Assembly: GCA_009823505.1 (NCBI GenBank)
Contig: VZQC01006319.1
Span: 1,120,128 to 1,184,127 of the forward strand
Direction: 5' to 3'
DNA length: 64,000 bases
DNA from: Rhizomys pruinosus
Lineage: Eukaryota > Chordata > Mammalia > Rodentia > Spalacidae
Position 1 is the first letter of the stretch; each line of letters begins with the position of its first letter. The translations under genes were made by a program, and so were the position numbers. A model generated the notes under the pieces. The model made no database searches. It had not been told where the DNA came from and saw nothing but the letters and a program-made list of their open reading frames with translations. Of this stretch, positions 23,216-35,010 are shown piece by piece.

Positions 23216-25200
23216 CAACAGATGGGAAAATGTAATTGTTCTTAAATATCCCTGTGCTAGATTACCATTTAGATAGTCCGTTTTAACATCTGTTTATATT
23301 AAAGTGTTCTTTCTACACGTCCAGCCAAATTTCATCTTACTTTCAAAATGGAGTATCTCGATCAAGAGCTTCTGGACCTGTTCTCATAGAGATGAGAGGC
23401 CAGAAAGAGTCTGACATTATGCTAAGGACTCCATGGGACAGAAGTGTTTCCCCCAAAAAAGTGATCCTCAGAAAAGAGGGTGTGAGCAGATCTACCCAGA
23501 GCCCCCCATTTTACAGGGAGTCCTGTCAATTGCCAATGGCTCCCAACTCAGATGGGTTTGTTTGACTGACTCTCCCGCTTCACCATGGTGGGGAAGCTTC
23601 CAGCTTCTCAGAGCTGACTCCCTATGGTCCTACAGTCTGTCCAGGGTAAGAGTACAGGTGTCAGGCAGCCGGTGACCCTGGGGGTGTGTGGTGGGAGGGT
23701 AGGAGTGTTCAGCCACCTTGGACTTTAGACTCTCTTTACTTATCCGAGGACTTTTCGGGACACAGCCCCATCCTGAGCTGAGGGGCATCCATCCTTCCCT
23801 TTGAATCACGAAATGCTGTTCAGAAAAACACATTAGTCTGAAATGACGCCAATGGATGCTGGCTTGGCTTATTCACAGACATTATCTGACAAAATTAGTT
23901 TTGGAAAAGGTGATGGGGGGTGGTTTTAACACAAATACAGTCATTATTCCCAGACATTTGGGATACAATTATAAGCCCTGCATGTTGCTGTAAACAAATC
24001 TCTTAAAGACTGCTTTAGAAAAGCAAAATAGAACATATTTTGTGAAAATTGCGACCAGGCACCTACGAGAGAAATGAAAGTGGCTGTCCTAATGCTAGCG
24101 AAATGGGCTCTTAGGGCCGTGGGTACATTTCTATGATGGCATTGTGCTCGGCTTCTGAAAGCACTAAATCTCAAAGAGCTGGGATGTAAGCAGGAGCTGT
24201 GCTCTGAAAGGCGTATTAGATGACTCAAGCCAGCGGCTCCGGTGATGACAAAGACGTTATCAAAGACGCACGCTGCAAGTTCGGCTCAGCTGCTTCAGGA
24301 AATGTGAGCAGAACATAATGTCACCAAACTAATACTTTATGTAACTGTGACTTAAAGGGACCCAGACCACAAGATTAATCAATTAAGTGTCGGAAGCTGA
24401 AGTCATCCTGTTTCATCTACATGTCTATATGCAATGTTTGAGGTTGGCCCAGAACTCCTTGCCTTCTTTACATTCAGTAAACAAGGTGCTGGGCCTCAGT
24501 GGTACACAGCTCCATCTTAGAGTTTACAGACAACTGGTTTCTGGAACCTGGGGTCTCCTGGAGACGACTTTCTGAAGGCTCTAGGAAGAGAAGTGGCCTC
24601 TAAGGAGGTCACCTCAGATGAAGTCAATGGAGTACAAATGGCAACCCCAAATCTGCCCCTACTCCAAGACAAAAGGCTGGTGATTAAGTTTCCCTAGCAA
24701 CCAAAGGTTATGGATGCACATTGTGTCTGTAAATATGTATACAGGTGCAGGTGCATGAGTGTTGGAAGGCAAGATAGTTCCCATCCACCCAGGAACCCCT
24801 TCAGAGAGGTAAGAGTTGTACATAGAAGACAGGAATGGAAAGGACTAAGACCCCTGATTTGTGGCCCTACTGGGTGCAGAATGGGGCTCAAGGGCTGTGA
24901 AGACTTCAGTCTACTCTGCTTTTAGTGACATCTATTACTCTGTTTGGCAGACATTTGTCAACCCCAGGCTCCTTCGGGGGACACCCTCTCTCAGTACGAG
25001 ATGGCTGACTTAACCAATCTCCTCTCACCGTGCCAAGGAATGGATTCAGGTCTGTCCACAGACTCCAAATCTCACTAAATCAGAGTTGGTGCTGGGACTT
25101 CAGTCAGCAGTCTCCTCTCTGCCATCACTAAGTGCAAAGCACTTATGTGGAGCCCCATAGTCTTAGGGAGAAAGGAAGCCCAGCAGAACACCAAGGCTAG

Positions 25201-25390
25201 TTTTTCTTTTCTTTTCTTTCTTCTTTTTATTTATTTATTTTATTTTATTTTATTTTTTTTGGACAGTCTCCCTATTCCCAGCCAGTCTGGAAGTCACTAT
25301 GTAGACCAGACTGGCCTCAGTTTCACAGAGATCTGCCTGCCTCTGCCTCCTGAGAGCTGGGATTAAAGGCCTGTGCCACCATAGCTGGTG
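25201..25390 (-). mobile_element. B1 SINE (older)
   Basis: Long T/TTTA-rich tail, then AGTCTCCCTATTCCCAGCCA, TGTAGACCAGACTGGCCTCA, GGGATTAAAGGCCTGTGCCA. Confidence 0.85.
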
Positions 25391-26043
25391 CCAAGGTTGA
25401 TTTTAAGAGTGATGCACAAGGACATGGCTTAAGTTCTCAACCCAGCCAAAGCAACCCTCAGAACAGATTTCTTTTGTGCTTAAATCTTTTTGAGCTGGAT
25501 TTCGGTCCCTCGGTACCAGGAATTGTGAGGTATCTGAACATCCTTCTAACCCTCATGGCTGCTGCATCTTCCTTATGCCCCAGACGATGGGGCAGGTGGG
25601 TGTCCTCTGTGTTGGTTGACCCCCAGTAACTTTCTGTCCACACTAAAGGTGAGATAAAAGATTTTCCTAACATTACCTAATGGCAGGCTTCAAATTCAAT
25701 GCCAGGCCATTTGCTCCTGTCCTCCAAGCAGTACCTACTGGGTCTGTATCTGAGAAACAAATCACTGACTTATGGAAGAAGCCAGCCCTTTCTAGAAAAA
25801 GGCATTTCCAGCCAGCGTTGATTCCTCCAGCTTCCCATTCTGCCACACACACTGACAAAGACGCTATCAATTCCCTCCTTATCTAACTCTTCAGACGACT
25901 GCATGGCAGCTCCTCAAATTTATAATGTGGTACTATGAGGAGGGGGGGAAGAAATATGTGCCTGTGTCCTCAGAAGCTTCCAGAGACTCAAGCTGAAAAG
26001 TCCAAACCAACTCTTGCTAACATGATGGTAGAAAACCCAACAA

Positions 26044-26265
26044 GGGGCTGGAGAGATAGCCTAGCGGCTCTTGCAGAGGACCTGGGTTCGATCCCCAGCA
26101 CCCACATGGTGGCTGAAAACTGTCTTTAACTCCATTTCCAGGGGAATCCGACATCCTCTTCTGACCCCCGTGGCATTGCATGACACGGGTGCACCAACCT
26201 ACATGCAGACAATACATTCATACACATATGAAAATAAATTTTAAAAAAATTAAAAAAAAAGTTTA
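26044..26265 (+). mobile_element. B2 SINE, young subfamily without duplication
   Basis: GGGCTGGAGAGATAGCCTAG, box B GGTTCGATCCC, CGACATCCTCTTCTGACC, GCATGACACGGGTGCACCAA. The head is missing a few bases (GCGGCTCTTGCAG) and the 17-bp duplicate is absent. Confidence 0.9.
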
Positions 26266-26984
26266 AGAAAATCTCAGTATGCACTTTGTTTAGATCAGTG
26301 AAGCTTGGTCATACTGTTTACGTTGATGTAAATGCTTTTTGTTTTCTTATTTTCTTTCTTTTTCTTTCTTTTTTTTTCACATCTTCCTTTTCAAAGAGAC
26401 TTCTAGAACATTCCAGGTCAGGAGCTCTCTGAGCTTTAATGAAGAGCTACTCCAAATGGACTAAAAAGGTTTTTCACTTTTCATTTTTTAAAAAATTATG
26501 CATTGCATTTATAATGAAATGTCACTTCAATTAATTAAAATTAAATACAGCAGAACACAACAGATAGAAGTTAATAAGTGAAAATGGAACGCTTCCTCTT
26601 CTACTTAGCAGCATGCAGCCTTCTTCTCTACAGAGCAAAAAGGGGGCGGAAATTACAGAAATAAAATCTCTACAGAACCAGGAAGCAGCTGTAAAAGGAA
26701 AATAATTGCTTTCATATTAAAACATACACCACCAATTTCCTTTGAGTTATTAATGTGTGGGTCTTGGAAAATCAATAGCATATTATATTTAATCCATGTG
26801 AACAGTGATAGATGGGGTTCAAGTCTTTGGTTTGTGGTGGTCGCCCTTACAATGTTTACTGAGGTCACTGAAGTCAGAAGTTTCCGTTGTTTTCCCTATA
26901 AACTTGGATGAGTTTCAAAGGCTCCATGTTGTAGCACACAGCGGGGACCCAATGAGATGGGCTGGTCTTGTCCTTTGAGAAACA

Positions 26985-27090
26985 ATGTTTTAATAGCACA
27001 TACCTATAATCTCAACACTCAGAGGCTGAGGGAGGAAGATTGCCACAAGTTTGAGGCAGCCTGGGCTATAGGAGTAGAACCCATCTCAAA
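26985..27090 (+). mobile_element. B1-like relic
   Basis: AATAGCACATACCTATAATC, TCAGAGGCTGAGGGAGGAAG, TTTGAGGCAGCCTGGGCTAT. Confidence 0.6.
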
Positions 27091-27668
27091 GGGAAAATGG
27101 AGAAGAAAGAAACAAAGCAGTAACTTCACAGGAAATAGTCACTGGGTGCAGGAGTGTCTGAGTGTCCACAGCCGCTGTACCAGGGGTTGGATGAAGCACC
27201 CCGTTGGTAAGGTTTATCAAGGCAACAGGGTGCAGAGCCAGAGTCTCACCACTGGGGTAGCAGGATGTACTGACTGGAGGCATCAAGGTAGCCCAGGTTG
27301 GACCAGAGCAGCAGCAGAGGCAGCCCTCTGCTGCACCAGCTAGGGACCTTTAGGATACCTAGGAAACAGTCTGGAAAAAGATGCCACCCAAGCCACAGAT
27401 GAAAACCACCTGTGGTCCCTGTGCCAAGGCCCCAATGCACCTGGCAAATGAAATGTGTGGAGGAGAAACATACTTCTCAGGGGAGGGGGAAAAGAGAACA
27501 GCCACCCCTTCGGGTGCCATCACATTCCTGAGTGGGGTTAACAAATGAGGGGGCTGCTTCCCCAAAGCCCTGTGAATCTCCAAAGCCATGAGTTTGCCCT
27601 TGGCTGGATGCCGGATGCCGGTGGTTAGATGAGAGGAAGAGATGGTAAGAGACCATGGTGTCTAACTG

Positions 27669-27673
<5 letters not shown>

Positions 27674-27727
<54 letters not shown>
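27674..27727. repeat. (TG)n microsatellite
   Basis: About 54 bp of pure TG. Confidence 0.97.
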
Positions 27728-27728
<1 letters not shown>

Positions 27729-27937
27729 TGAATTCAGGGAGATGCACGAAAGTGAAATTCTAAGTTTCTCCATAGAGATCAGTATCAGCAATGAGATGGC
27801 TGAGACTTCCATGATCCTTTTATTTTTTTCTCCCCAGTACTGTTAAGATCTCCCTTTCGCAGACGGAACACCGGGGCATGCAAGAGCCAAGTCCAGTCCT
27901 TAGCAACAGGACTGCAGGTGGCAGGGCCCAGGCCTCG

Positions 27938-27979
27938 GCAGCTTCCAGCAGCTTCCAGCAGCTTCCAGCAGCTTCCAGC
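27938..27979. repeat. 10-bp tandem repeat (CAGCTTCCAG)4
   Basis: Four near-perfect consecutive copies. Each contains or abuts a CAGCTTCCAG word. Confidence 0.95.
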
Positions 27980-28139
27980 CTGACTCCCCGAGTGTGCCTG
28001 CGGCTGCCTCTGCTGCTGCTGCGGCGCACACTTCTTTCTGCCTCTGCTTTATACATTTGCTTTTAAAATATTTTTCTACATGCTTCTGAAAAGCATGGCA
28101 TTTCTGAAAAATAACCGCTGTGTTTCCAACGTGAAGGGC

Positions 28140-28645
28140 CTTGACCACCGAGTACCCAGCACTCCCCCTCTGCAGGGACCTTCACCCCAAAGCCAGATCC
28201 TCCTGTGTCCCTTGGTCCCCGACTTTCGCCCATCTCCCGCCCTGCTCTCAGGGTCCTGCGAGCCCCCCTGCCAGCAACGCTGCCTCTCCCCCTGCGGGTC
28301 ATCACTCTTCCTCCATCATATCTGGGTGGCATTTATGGGAGAGCTAGGAGGCGGAATAAACAAGCCAGGGTCGCCTGCGTGCTGAGACAGTCTCCTGTTC
28401 CCGCAGGGGTCCAGCCTGGGCTTTGCTGTGCAAGCCCAGCGGGCCCTCGGTGTAGCCCGCGGAACTTCAGAACATGGGCTTGGGGCCGGGGGGGGGGGTC
28501 CGGTTCCCGCAGACCGGGAATGCAGGGGTGGGGTCGCACACCTCGCTGGGGACCAGTTTCCCAGCCTCTGGCCAGCAGCTCCTCAGCAGCCGCAGCGCGA
28601 GTCCTCGCAGGCGGCGCTAGGGGGAGCCGTTGAAGCTTGGAAGAC
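28140..28645. promoter_or_regulatory. GC- and CpG-rich intronic block, candidate promoter/enhancer
   Basis: A repeat-free stretch with about 28 CpGs in ~500 bp by hand count, which is unusual against the surrounding intron. It includes GTAGCCCGCGGAAC and CCGCAGCGCGAGTCCTCGC. No TATA box or clear start site was identified. It sits deep in the presumed Znf831 downstream intron, so an alternative promoter, an intronic enhancer or a non-coding transcript start are all possible. Function is inferred from composition only. Confidence 0.35.
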
Positions 28646-29244
28646 AATTTCCAGCAAATACAAAGTCATGCTTCGGTTTTTTTGTTGTTGTTTTTTTTTT
28701 TTTTTCCGGGTAATAAATTCACAGAGCTTGTTTTTTAACCCCCACCAGAGGTTAAAGTAGTTTCATAAAAAGTTTTGGTAAATTCATGGGTAACTTTTTT
28801 GAGGTTATGTGAGGTTGTTGTAAAAAAAATAAAAAGAAAGGAAGGGAGAAAAACAGAGCTTTTTTTTTTTTTCTCCCTCGGCTCACAGGAGGGCCGAAGG
28901 GAGGGGGACCTGGGAGCTTGGTATTTTTCCAGAATCTCTACCGGCAGCCGCAGCTGCCCTGGCCCCCTGGGTGGGGTGTAAGCCGGTGGGGAGGGGTCTG
29001 GGGGGGGCCCAGGGTGCCCACTGCACAGGACCCTCCAGCCACCTGCCAGGCTGCAGCCCGAGTCGCTGCGGGTGCAGAACTACCTTGCCACCTTTTCCCA
29101 GCCCGCAGCCCCCAGCCCAAGCTTGGGGGGGGGGGGGGATGTAAAAGCCGGTCAGGGCTTTTTGCACGCATTTTCCCCCATGGCAGGCAGATGGAAATAA
29201 AGCAAAAGTTGCAGTCGGCCAGGGGTTAAAAAGCACGCGAACTT

Positions 29245-29259
29245 TTATCAGATTGATAA
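29245..29259. promoter_or_regulatory. Palindromic GATA-motif pair
   Basis: TTATCA GAT TGATAA: two perfectly inverted GATA-factor core sites with a 3-bp spacer, inside the repeat-poor 27.8-31.2 kb block. Binding is not shown. Confidence 0.4.
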
Positions 29260-31215
29260 GGAAGGAGGCAGAGGGAGACAGCGCACTCAAGGGAGGGGGC
29301 GTCGCACATTAACTATGATTCAGAGACTCAAATGCGCACAGTTCATTTTTCATTCTGCCTTTAGCTAGGGGAGAAAAATAAGGAAATTATAGAAAATTGA
29401 GAAACAAGCATCTCCGAGAAGGCTGTGCACCCGGGGGTGCTTTAATGAACACTTAATAATTTCAAACGTTCGTACTTAGAAAAATGGCTTTTGTCCATCC
29501 AGGTTCTGCCAGGTGCCCACAGCAGGCGTGGAGAGCACTAATGCCTTTGAGGGTGGGACAGAAATGACTTTTTCATGTCTCTGGAAGTTAAAGGAATAAA
29601 GCCAACATTTTAAGAGTTTCTGCGGGGGGTGTGGGGGGGGGTTGGAACTCGGAACCGAACTTGCATGTCTTTTCCTCCACCTAAGAGCTTGGTTGGACTG
29701 CAACGAGGATGGGGGCAGGCCTTGACATCCACCTCGCGGACCCCCACGGGCCATATTGAAATCAGACGAGGAAAAACATTGGGAGGAAACTCTCCAACTC
29801 GGAAGCAGGAAGCCAGCTTGTTGTTAAAGCTGATTCTCCCTGCCAGCATCCAAAGTTGGGGTGAAGGCCAGGGTGGGGAAGGTCTGTCTGGAAGGGTTAG
29901 GGACCTTGAGCAGCGCCCTTGGGCTCCCTGGGGGACAGCCACTAGCCTATGAGGTATAACCCAAGTTTTCCTCGATGCTGGCTCCCAGGCAGAGCAGCAT
30001 GGAATTGCACAGTTCCTAATTGACTTTGGGCCTGAAGACATCTTTTTCAGACCTGGGGTGGCAAGAGCAGTGCACCCCCTACTGTCAGATACCATAGCTA
30101 CCCCCCCATCCTTGCTAATTGATGAGTAACAGCACTTGTTCTTCCTAGGCTCTAGTATGATGTGCCTCCCAACAACTCCTGGGGAGGGGAATGACTGACT
30201 GGGGGGGGGGGGGGCTTCTAGACAGCCTTTAGGGCTTTTCAAGGGCCAGATTAAATGAATGACAGAGGTAAACAGCTTGTTACAGCTGAAGATCTGAGGT
30301 GGAGACATATGCCCCTTTATCAAGAAACAAATGAATTCTCCCAAGCCCACAAACAAAATTTCACAGTTTTCATGGTACCTCTGTCCTCACTGGAAGCTGA
30401 GAGGTGGAGAGCCGCGGCTTCCCAGGTGAGCTGGGTACATGTAGGGGACTTCCAGGTCAAGGCTCAGATGGAGCAGATGCTCCCAGAAAAACAACCCCAA
30501 TCAAAACAACCATGTTCTCAGATCCCAGCCAGATGTGGCCACCTAACCCCTCTTGGCTTAAAGGGGGATTAAGCAAAGGTTGGGTAGGTGGCAAAGGTCT
30601 GTAAGCACAAAACCAGACTTTCCCCCATGACATCATCAAGGGGCTTAAAGGATTGAGCTGCAAATTACTTTCTCCTTGTGATTCTGTCACCTGGGGTTGA
30701 TGGCTGTATCACCTAACACATGTCTCCCCCAGGCTCACCGTTGGGAACACATTCTCCTTGCCTTTCTACTAACACCTTAGTTAGAATTAACCCTAAAGGG
30801 TTCAAGACCAAAAGGGTTTCTTGGGAAACACAGTTGAGAAAACTGCCTAGGGCTCATCTACCATTCTGCCCTAGCCTCTGGTTTCATTTGATTACTTGTC
30901 CTAACATCTCACAGGAGAAAATTCTAGAACAAAACTCAGACATTATTTGTAGCATTCTGCTGAAAAGGGGTTCTCTTAAACCCAAAGGAAAAATAGTTTC
31001 CAGAAAATCTTTTGAAAATAGACTCACGCTCTTTTAGGGGTTAGGACTGAAGATCAGGGACCCCTCTTCCTACATACATTTTTTTAAAACAACCCCGCCT
31101 CAGCCACTCTTTAAAAGACCGCTCGTTTCTGCCCTCCCACCTCCCCAACTAATCCAACTGCTATTCTCAAGGTTCAGTTGCTTTCCCACCTTCCGTGGAC
31201 ACAGAAGTCAGAGTG

Positions 31216-31436
31216 CTGAGGGCTGGACATGGGGCTCGGTAGGTAGAACACCTGACTAACACAGACAAAGCCCTGGGTTCAATTCCCAGCACTGCATAAA
31301 ATGGTGTGCTGGTACGTGTCTGTGATCCCAGCTCTCTGGAGGTAGACTCAGGAGCATCAGAAGGTTATCAAGGTTATCCTAGACTATATAGCAAGTTCAA
31401 GGCCAGCCTGGGCTATATAAGATCTTGTCTCAGAGG
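31216..31436 (+). mobile_element. ID-B1 dimeric SINE
   Basis: ID-like head (GGGGCTCGGTAGGTAGAACA, CCCTGGGTTCAATTCCCAGC) fused to a B1-like right half (GTGATCCCAGCTCTCTGGAG, TTCAAGGCCAGCCTGGGCTA). Confidence 0.82.
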
Positions 31437-31603
31437 GAGGGGAGAATGAAAATGAATGAATATGAATGAGAATTCTCAACCAGATCACTCTGCTAAACAG
31501 GCTCTGTTATTGCTATTGATTGCTAAGAAGAACACAGCATTTTAGATAAATTAGTAAATACTGGTTAAATGCTGTGAGCCTCCATTTGCAGGTTTAGTAC
31601 ATA

Positions 31604-31604
31604 T

Positions 31605-31648
<44 letters not shown>
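31604..31648. repeat. (TA)n microsatellite
   Basis: About 45 bp of alternating TA. Confidence 0.95.
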
Positions 31649-31650
<2 letters not shown>

Positions 31651-31792
31651 CCAAGGAGAGAAGGGAGGAGGATAGAGACAGCCACAGCACTGTCCCCAGG
31701 CCCCCTGCTCTCTGTCTGCAGTGGGGGCCAGATGGAGGGGCCTTGGGGACAGTGCCTCAGCCCTCCTCCAGTTCCTGTTTGTGCCGCCAGCT

Positions 31793-31880
31793 CTCCTCCT
31801 CCTCCTCCTCCTCCTCCTCCTCCTCCACCACCACCACCGCCTCCGCCTCTGCCTCCGCCTCCGCCTCCGCCTCCGCCTCC
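31793..31880. repeat. (CTC)n / (CCTCCG)n repeat
   Basis: CTC triplets, then CCACCA, then CCTCCG hexamers. This produces a polyproline frame that is not a supported gene. Confidence 0.93.
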
Positions 31881-31964
31881 TAGCTCCAGCCAGCCTTGTC
31901 AGGACCCCTCATTCAGAGGATTAATCACATCAGCAGCTCATCACGCTGCATCTGTAATGACTTG

Positions 31965-32100
31965 TTTACCAGTCTCCGCCAGCTCCTCTTGCCAGACCCG
32001 GCGCTCCCAAAGGACAAGGGCCATGTCTCATTCTCATTTACCTGTCTCCTGCCCCCACACACTGCCTGGCACACAGAAGGGCCCGGTAATTGCATTCAAA
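31965..32100 (+). mobile_element. L2 LINE relic (3' end)
   Basis: GACAAGGGCCATGTCTCATT and CACTGCCTGGCACACAGAAG correspond to the ancient L2 3' end as recalled. Confidence 0.65.
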
Positions 32101-32599
32101 CCCCAGACTGAGAGACTGTCTCGTTCTCAAAGGCGGCATGGTCCTAGCAAGTCCCTGAACGCTTTGAGAGGACTGCAAGGTCCCTTCTCCCACCTCCTCT
32201 TCTCTCCCGGGAGTCGGGATGTGCACCTGCTCACAAGATCAGGCTCCATGGTGTTCACTCAGGAATGAGTCTCCATCCCTGTGCTTACACGGGTGGGTCA
32301 TCTACCTGATCCCCTGTTCTTTAGGGGAACCATCTCTCCTTTACTCTCAGTGGCTCGGTGGAGGTAACTTGACCACCAGGCCTGGGTACACAATGGCCCA
32401 GTGGCTGGCTTAAAGATGGGCATATGGTCTAGACCAAGCCAGAGAGATTAGTTTAGTAACTCAGGTTCTGAAAAGTGGCTAAGGTCACACAAGCATAGGA
32501 AGTTGACACAGGTCCCTGGTTGCCTAGAGACAGACATCAGTGGAAAGTGGACCCAGCCAAAGCTGAAGCCATCCTTTCTATTGCATGAGATAATGAATC

Positions 32600-32680
32600 A
32601 ATCCTTCTTTCCTTCTTTCCTTCCTTCTTTTCTTCCATCTCTCTCTCTTCCTCTCTCTCTCTCTCTCTTTTTGTGTGTGT
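32600..32680. repeat. CT-rich microsatellite
   Basis: TTCTTTCCTTC words followed by CTCTCTCTC. Confidence 0.9.
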
Positions 32681-32787
32681 AGGCAAATTTGAATTAAATC
32701 TCTTTTCCTCACAACCAGAGTCCTTCCTAAAGCAGGCATTCGACATCCCAAATAAGACAACACCATGTCCATTGGGGAACAGTAAAA

Positions 32788-33073
32788 GCTCAAGATGCTC
32801 GGTCAGTAAGAAAAGTGCCTGCCACTCAAGCATGAGGAGCCGAGTTCCATGCCCAGAACGCCTGTAAATAAGCCAGATGTGGAGGCTCACAACAGTGGGG
32901 AGGCAGAAAGGGTGGAGATGGAGGATGAGGATTCCCTGCCAGCCAGCCTAGCTGAATCAGTGAGCTCCACGTTCAGTGAAAGACCCTGCCTCAAAACATA
33001 AGGAGAGAGTGACAGGCTCTGACCTCCCCACGCAGACAAGTACATGCATACTGGCACACATATGTGAACACAT

Positions 33074-33107
<34 letters not shown>
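32788..33107 (+). mobile_element. B4-type SINE with (CA)n tail
   Basis: CAAGATGCTCGGTCAGTAAG, AAGCATGAGGAGCCGAGTTC, CACGTTCAGTGAAAGACCCT, CTCTGACCTCCCCACGCAGA, CA run 33075-33106. Confidence 0.8.
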
Positions 33108-33110
<3 letters not shown>

Positions 33111-33849
33111 TTTAAGAAGGACTAACCCTGTGAACCTTCTCATTTTATCCCAGGAGTCTCCACTACAGCCCCAGACCTCACCCTGACCCAGAACGGATGA
33201 AGAAAGCCATCTCTAGGCTCTTTTCATAAGAGGACATTAAAGCCCCCTCCCCAGTTTTTCCTGACAGCTTCCCATTTTGCTATTGCTATTTGTTCTCTTG
33301 GGATCCCATGGGTGGACATCACTTCTCTGAGCTTGGGGCGTGGGGGGTGAGGTAAGCTGAGTAACACTTGGGGCTCAGCAGCCTACAAATTAATTAAACT
33401 CTCTTGCAAACTGCTAACCGGGTCTAATGAATTGGCCAGGCACAGAGGAAGTCCTGCGTGACAAGACTCTCCCTGAGCAGGCTAAGACAGCATGACTCTG
33501 CCGGACAACAAACCTATTAAGGTTTGGAGAGAACATAACATTGGGCCCAGTGGACTTCAAGTTTGTTCAGAAGAAACTCACTTCTCTGTGATGTAAACAG
33601 CCAGGGTCTCGGCAGCACTCTACGTTCTTCCCTCTCATAATGTCTATAGCCCTTGAGGCATGATGAGGAGACCCTGGGAGAAGCGAGTGGGACAGAGAGG
33701 AGACCCGAGCTACCACAGACAGCACCCCACACACACACATCTTAGGGTCAGAGACAAAGCTGGATGAGATGGAGGGGAGGAGGGTTCTCAAGTACTGCTA
33801 CTGATGGAGATTAATTAGGAAGCAATTTGAAAGTCTCCGTTGAAAATGT

Positions 33850-34042
33850 GCAACATGGCAGGCATGGGGATGCACAGCTTTAACCTCAGCATTCAGGAGG
33901 TAGAGGCAGACAGATCTCTGTAAGATCAAGGCCAGCTTGGTCTACATAAGGGAGTTCTAAGTCAGCTGGAGTTACAGGGAGACCCTGTATCAAGGAAGAA
34001 AGGGAGAGAGGGAGGGAGGGAGGGAGGGAAGGAAGGAAGGAA
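33850..34042 (+). mobile_element. B1 SINE followed by (GGGA)n/(GGAA)n
   Basis: GGCATGGGGATGCACAGCTT, AGAGGCAGACAGATCTCTGT, GAGACCCTGTATCAAGG, then purine microsatellite 33998-34041. Confidence 0.85.
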
Positions 34043-34043
34043 G

Positions 34044-34325
34044 CTGAGGAGATGGCTCAGTGGTAAATGCTTTCTGTACAAGCATGAGGAGGTAAGTTCA
34101 ATTCCCAGCACCTAGGTAAGGAGTCAGGCTTGGTAACCTGGAATCCCAGCTCTGGGAAGGTGGAGACAGGCAGACCTATGGGCCTTGGTGGCTGGCCTGG
34201 CTGAATCTTAGCAGTCCAGTGAGATGCCTTGTCTCAAAGAATAATGACATGGCCAGTGTTTGAGGAGACACTAAGCATTGGTCTCTGGCCTCCGCATGGG
34301 CACACACATTGTTACGGATAGAGCA
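34044..34325 (+). mobile_element. B4-type SINE
   Basis: CTGAGGAGATGGCTCAGTGG, TCAATTCCCAGCACCTAGGT, GGTCTCTGGCCTCCGCATGG. Immediately follows a B1. Confidence 0.8.
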
Positions 34326-34526
34326 ATGTCATATCTTTGAGTGGTATGCAAGATGGCCCATGACACATGTAGTGTGCACCCATGGTGTGGGGGTGGGGAA
34401 AAAGATCTGGACCTGTGGGATATGCTCTAAGTTCCAACCTCCATTTTTACCTGACAAGGGCTGGTAGGCTGCAGAATCTTTAGCTTCATCTATTGCTACA
34501 AGAGGTATCCAAGTCATCAAAGAAAT

Positions 34527-34612
34527 CTTTTTCTTTTTCGACACAGGGTTTTATAGACCTGCCTTTGCCTCCCAGTGTTGGAATTACGTGTGCACCACCA
34601 TACCCGGTTTAT
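34527..34612 (-). mobile_element. B1 fragment
   Basis: TTTTTCGACACAGGGTTTTA joined to GACCTGCCTTTGCCTCCCAG, so an internal part of the B1 is deleted. Confidence 0.7.
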
Positions 34613-34689
34613 GCCGTGCTGGGTATTGAAGCCATTGTGGGGAGGGATTTCCAGTCTCCTTTGCTGGAAGCATTTTTTCAGATCCTAAT

Positions 34690-35010
34690 TTTGACCTCAC
34701 TCTCGCCCTAATCTGCCATACCAGGCCATCTCTCTTCCTCCTACTCTTCATCTGCCCACCTCAATCCTCTCTGTATCTTATGCCTGTAGTGATAGCTGCA
34801 GGACCCAGATGGGAGGGTCTGCTCCCTGCCTTTACCCTGCAGTGGCTCCCCTTGTTCTCAGGAGAAAGTTCAGCCCCTACCCACCAAAGCCCTACAGGTG
34901 CTGCCCACCACCCCCGCCATGTGCTCTGCTTACACAGGTCAACTACACATGCTACTGTCGGGCAGTGCCACTTCCTCCTATCAACAGCTCATTCCGCAGT
35001 GCTCCCCAAT
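34690..35010 (+). mobile_element. L2 LINE relic
   Basis: GTGGCTCCCCTTGTTCTCAG GAGAAAGTTCAGCCCC and CCAAAGCCCTACAGGTGCTG follow the L2 ORF2-end order as recalled. Same orientation as 31965-32100. Confidence 0.6.

Noticed and set aside
28590..28625. Possible CTCF site in CAGGCGGCGCTAGGGGG
   Set aside because: Only loosely like the CTCF core; key positions differ, so not called.
29610..30356. 248-codon minus-strand frame
   Set aside because: The longest non-repeat frame outside Znf831, but the protein has no recognisable domain, no in-phase splice link to Znf831 and includes low-complexity runs. Most likely chance in GC-rich sequence; codon-constraint scoring would decide.
31603..32268. 221-codon frame with polyproline
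   Set aside because: It starts in a (TA)n run, passes through a CTC repeat and continues into an L2 relic; not a gene.
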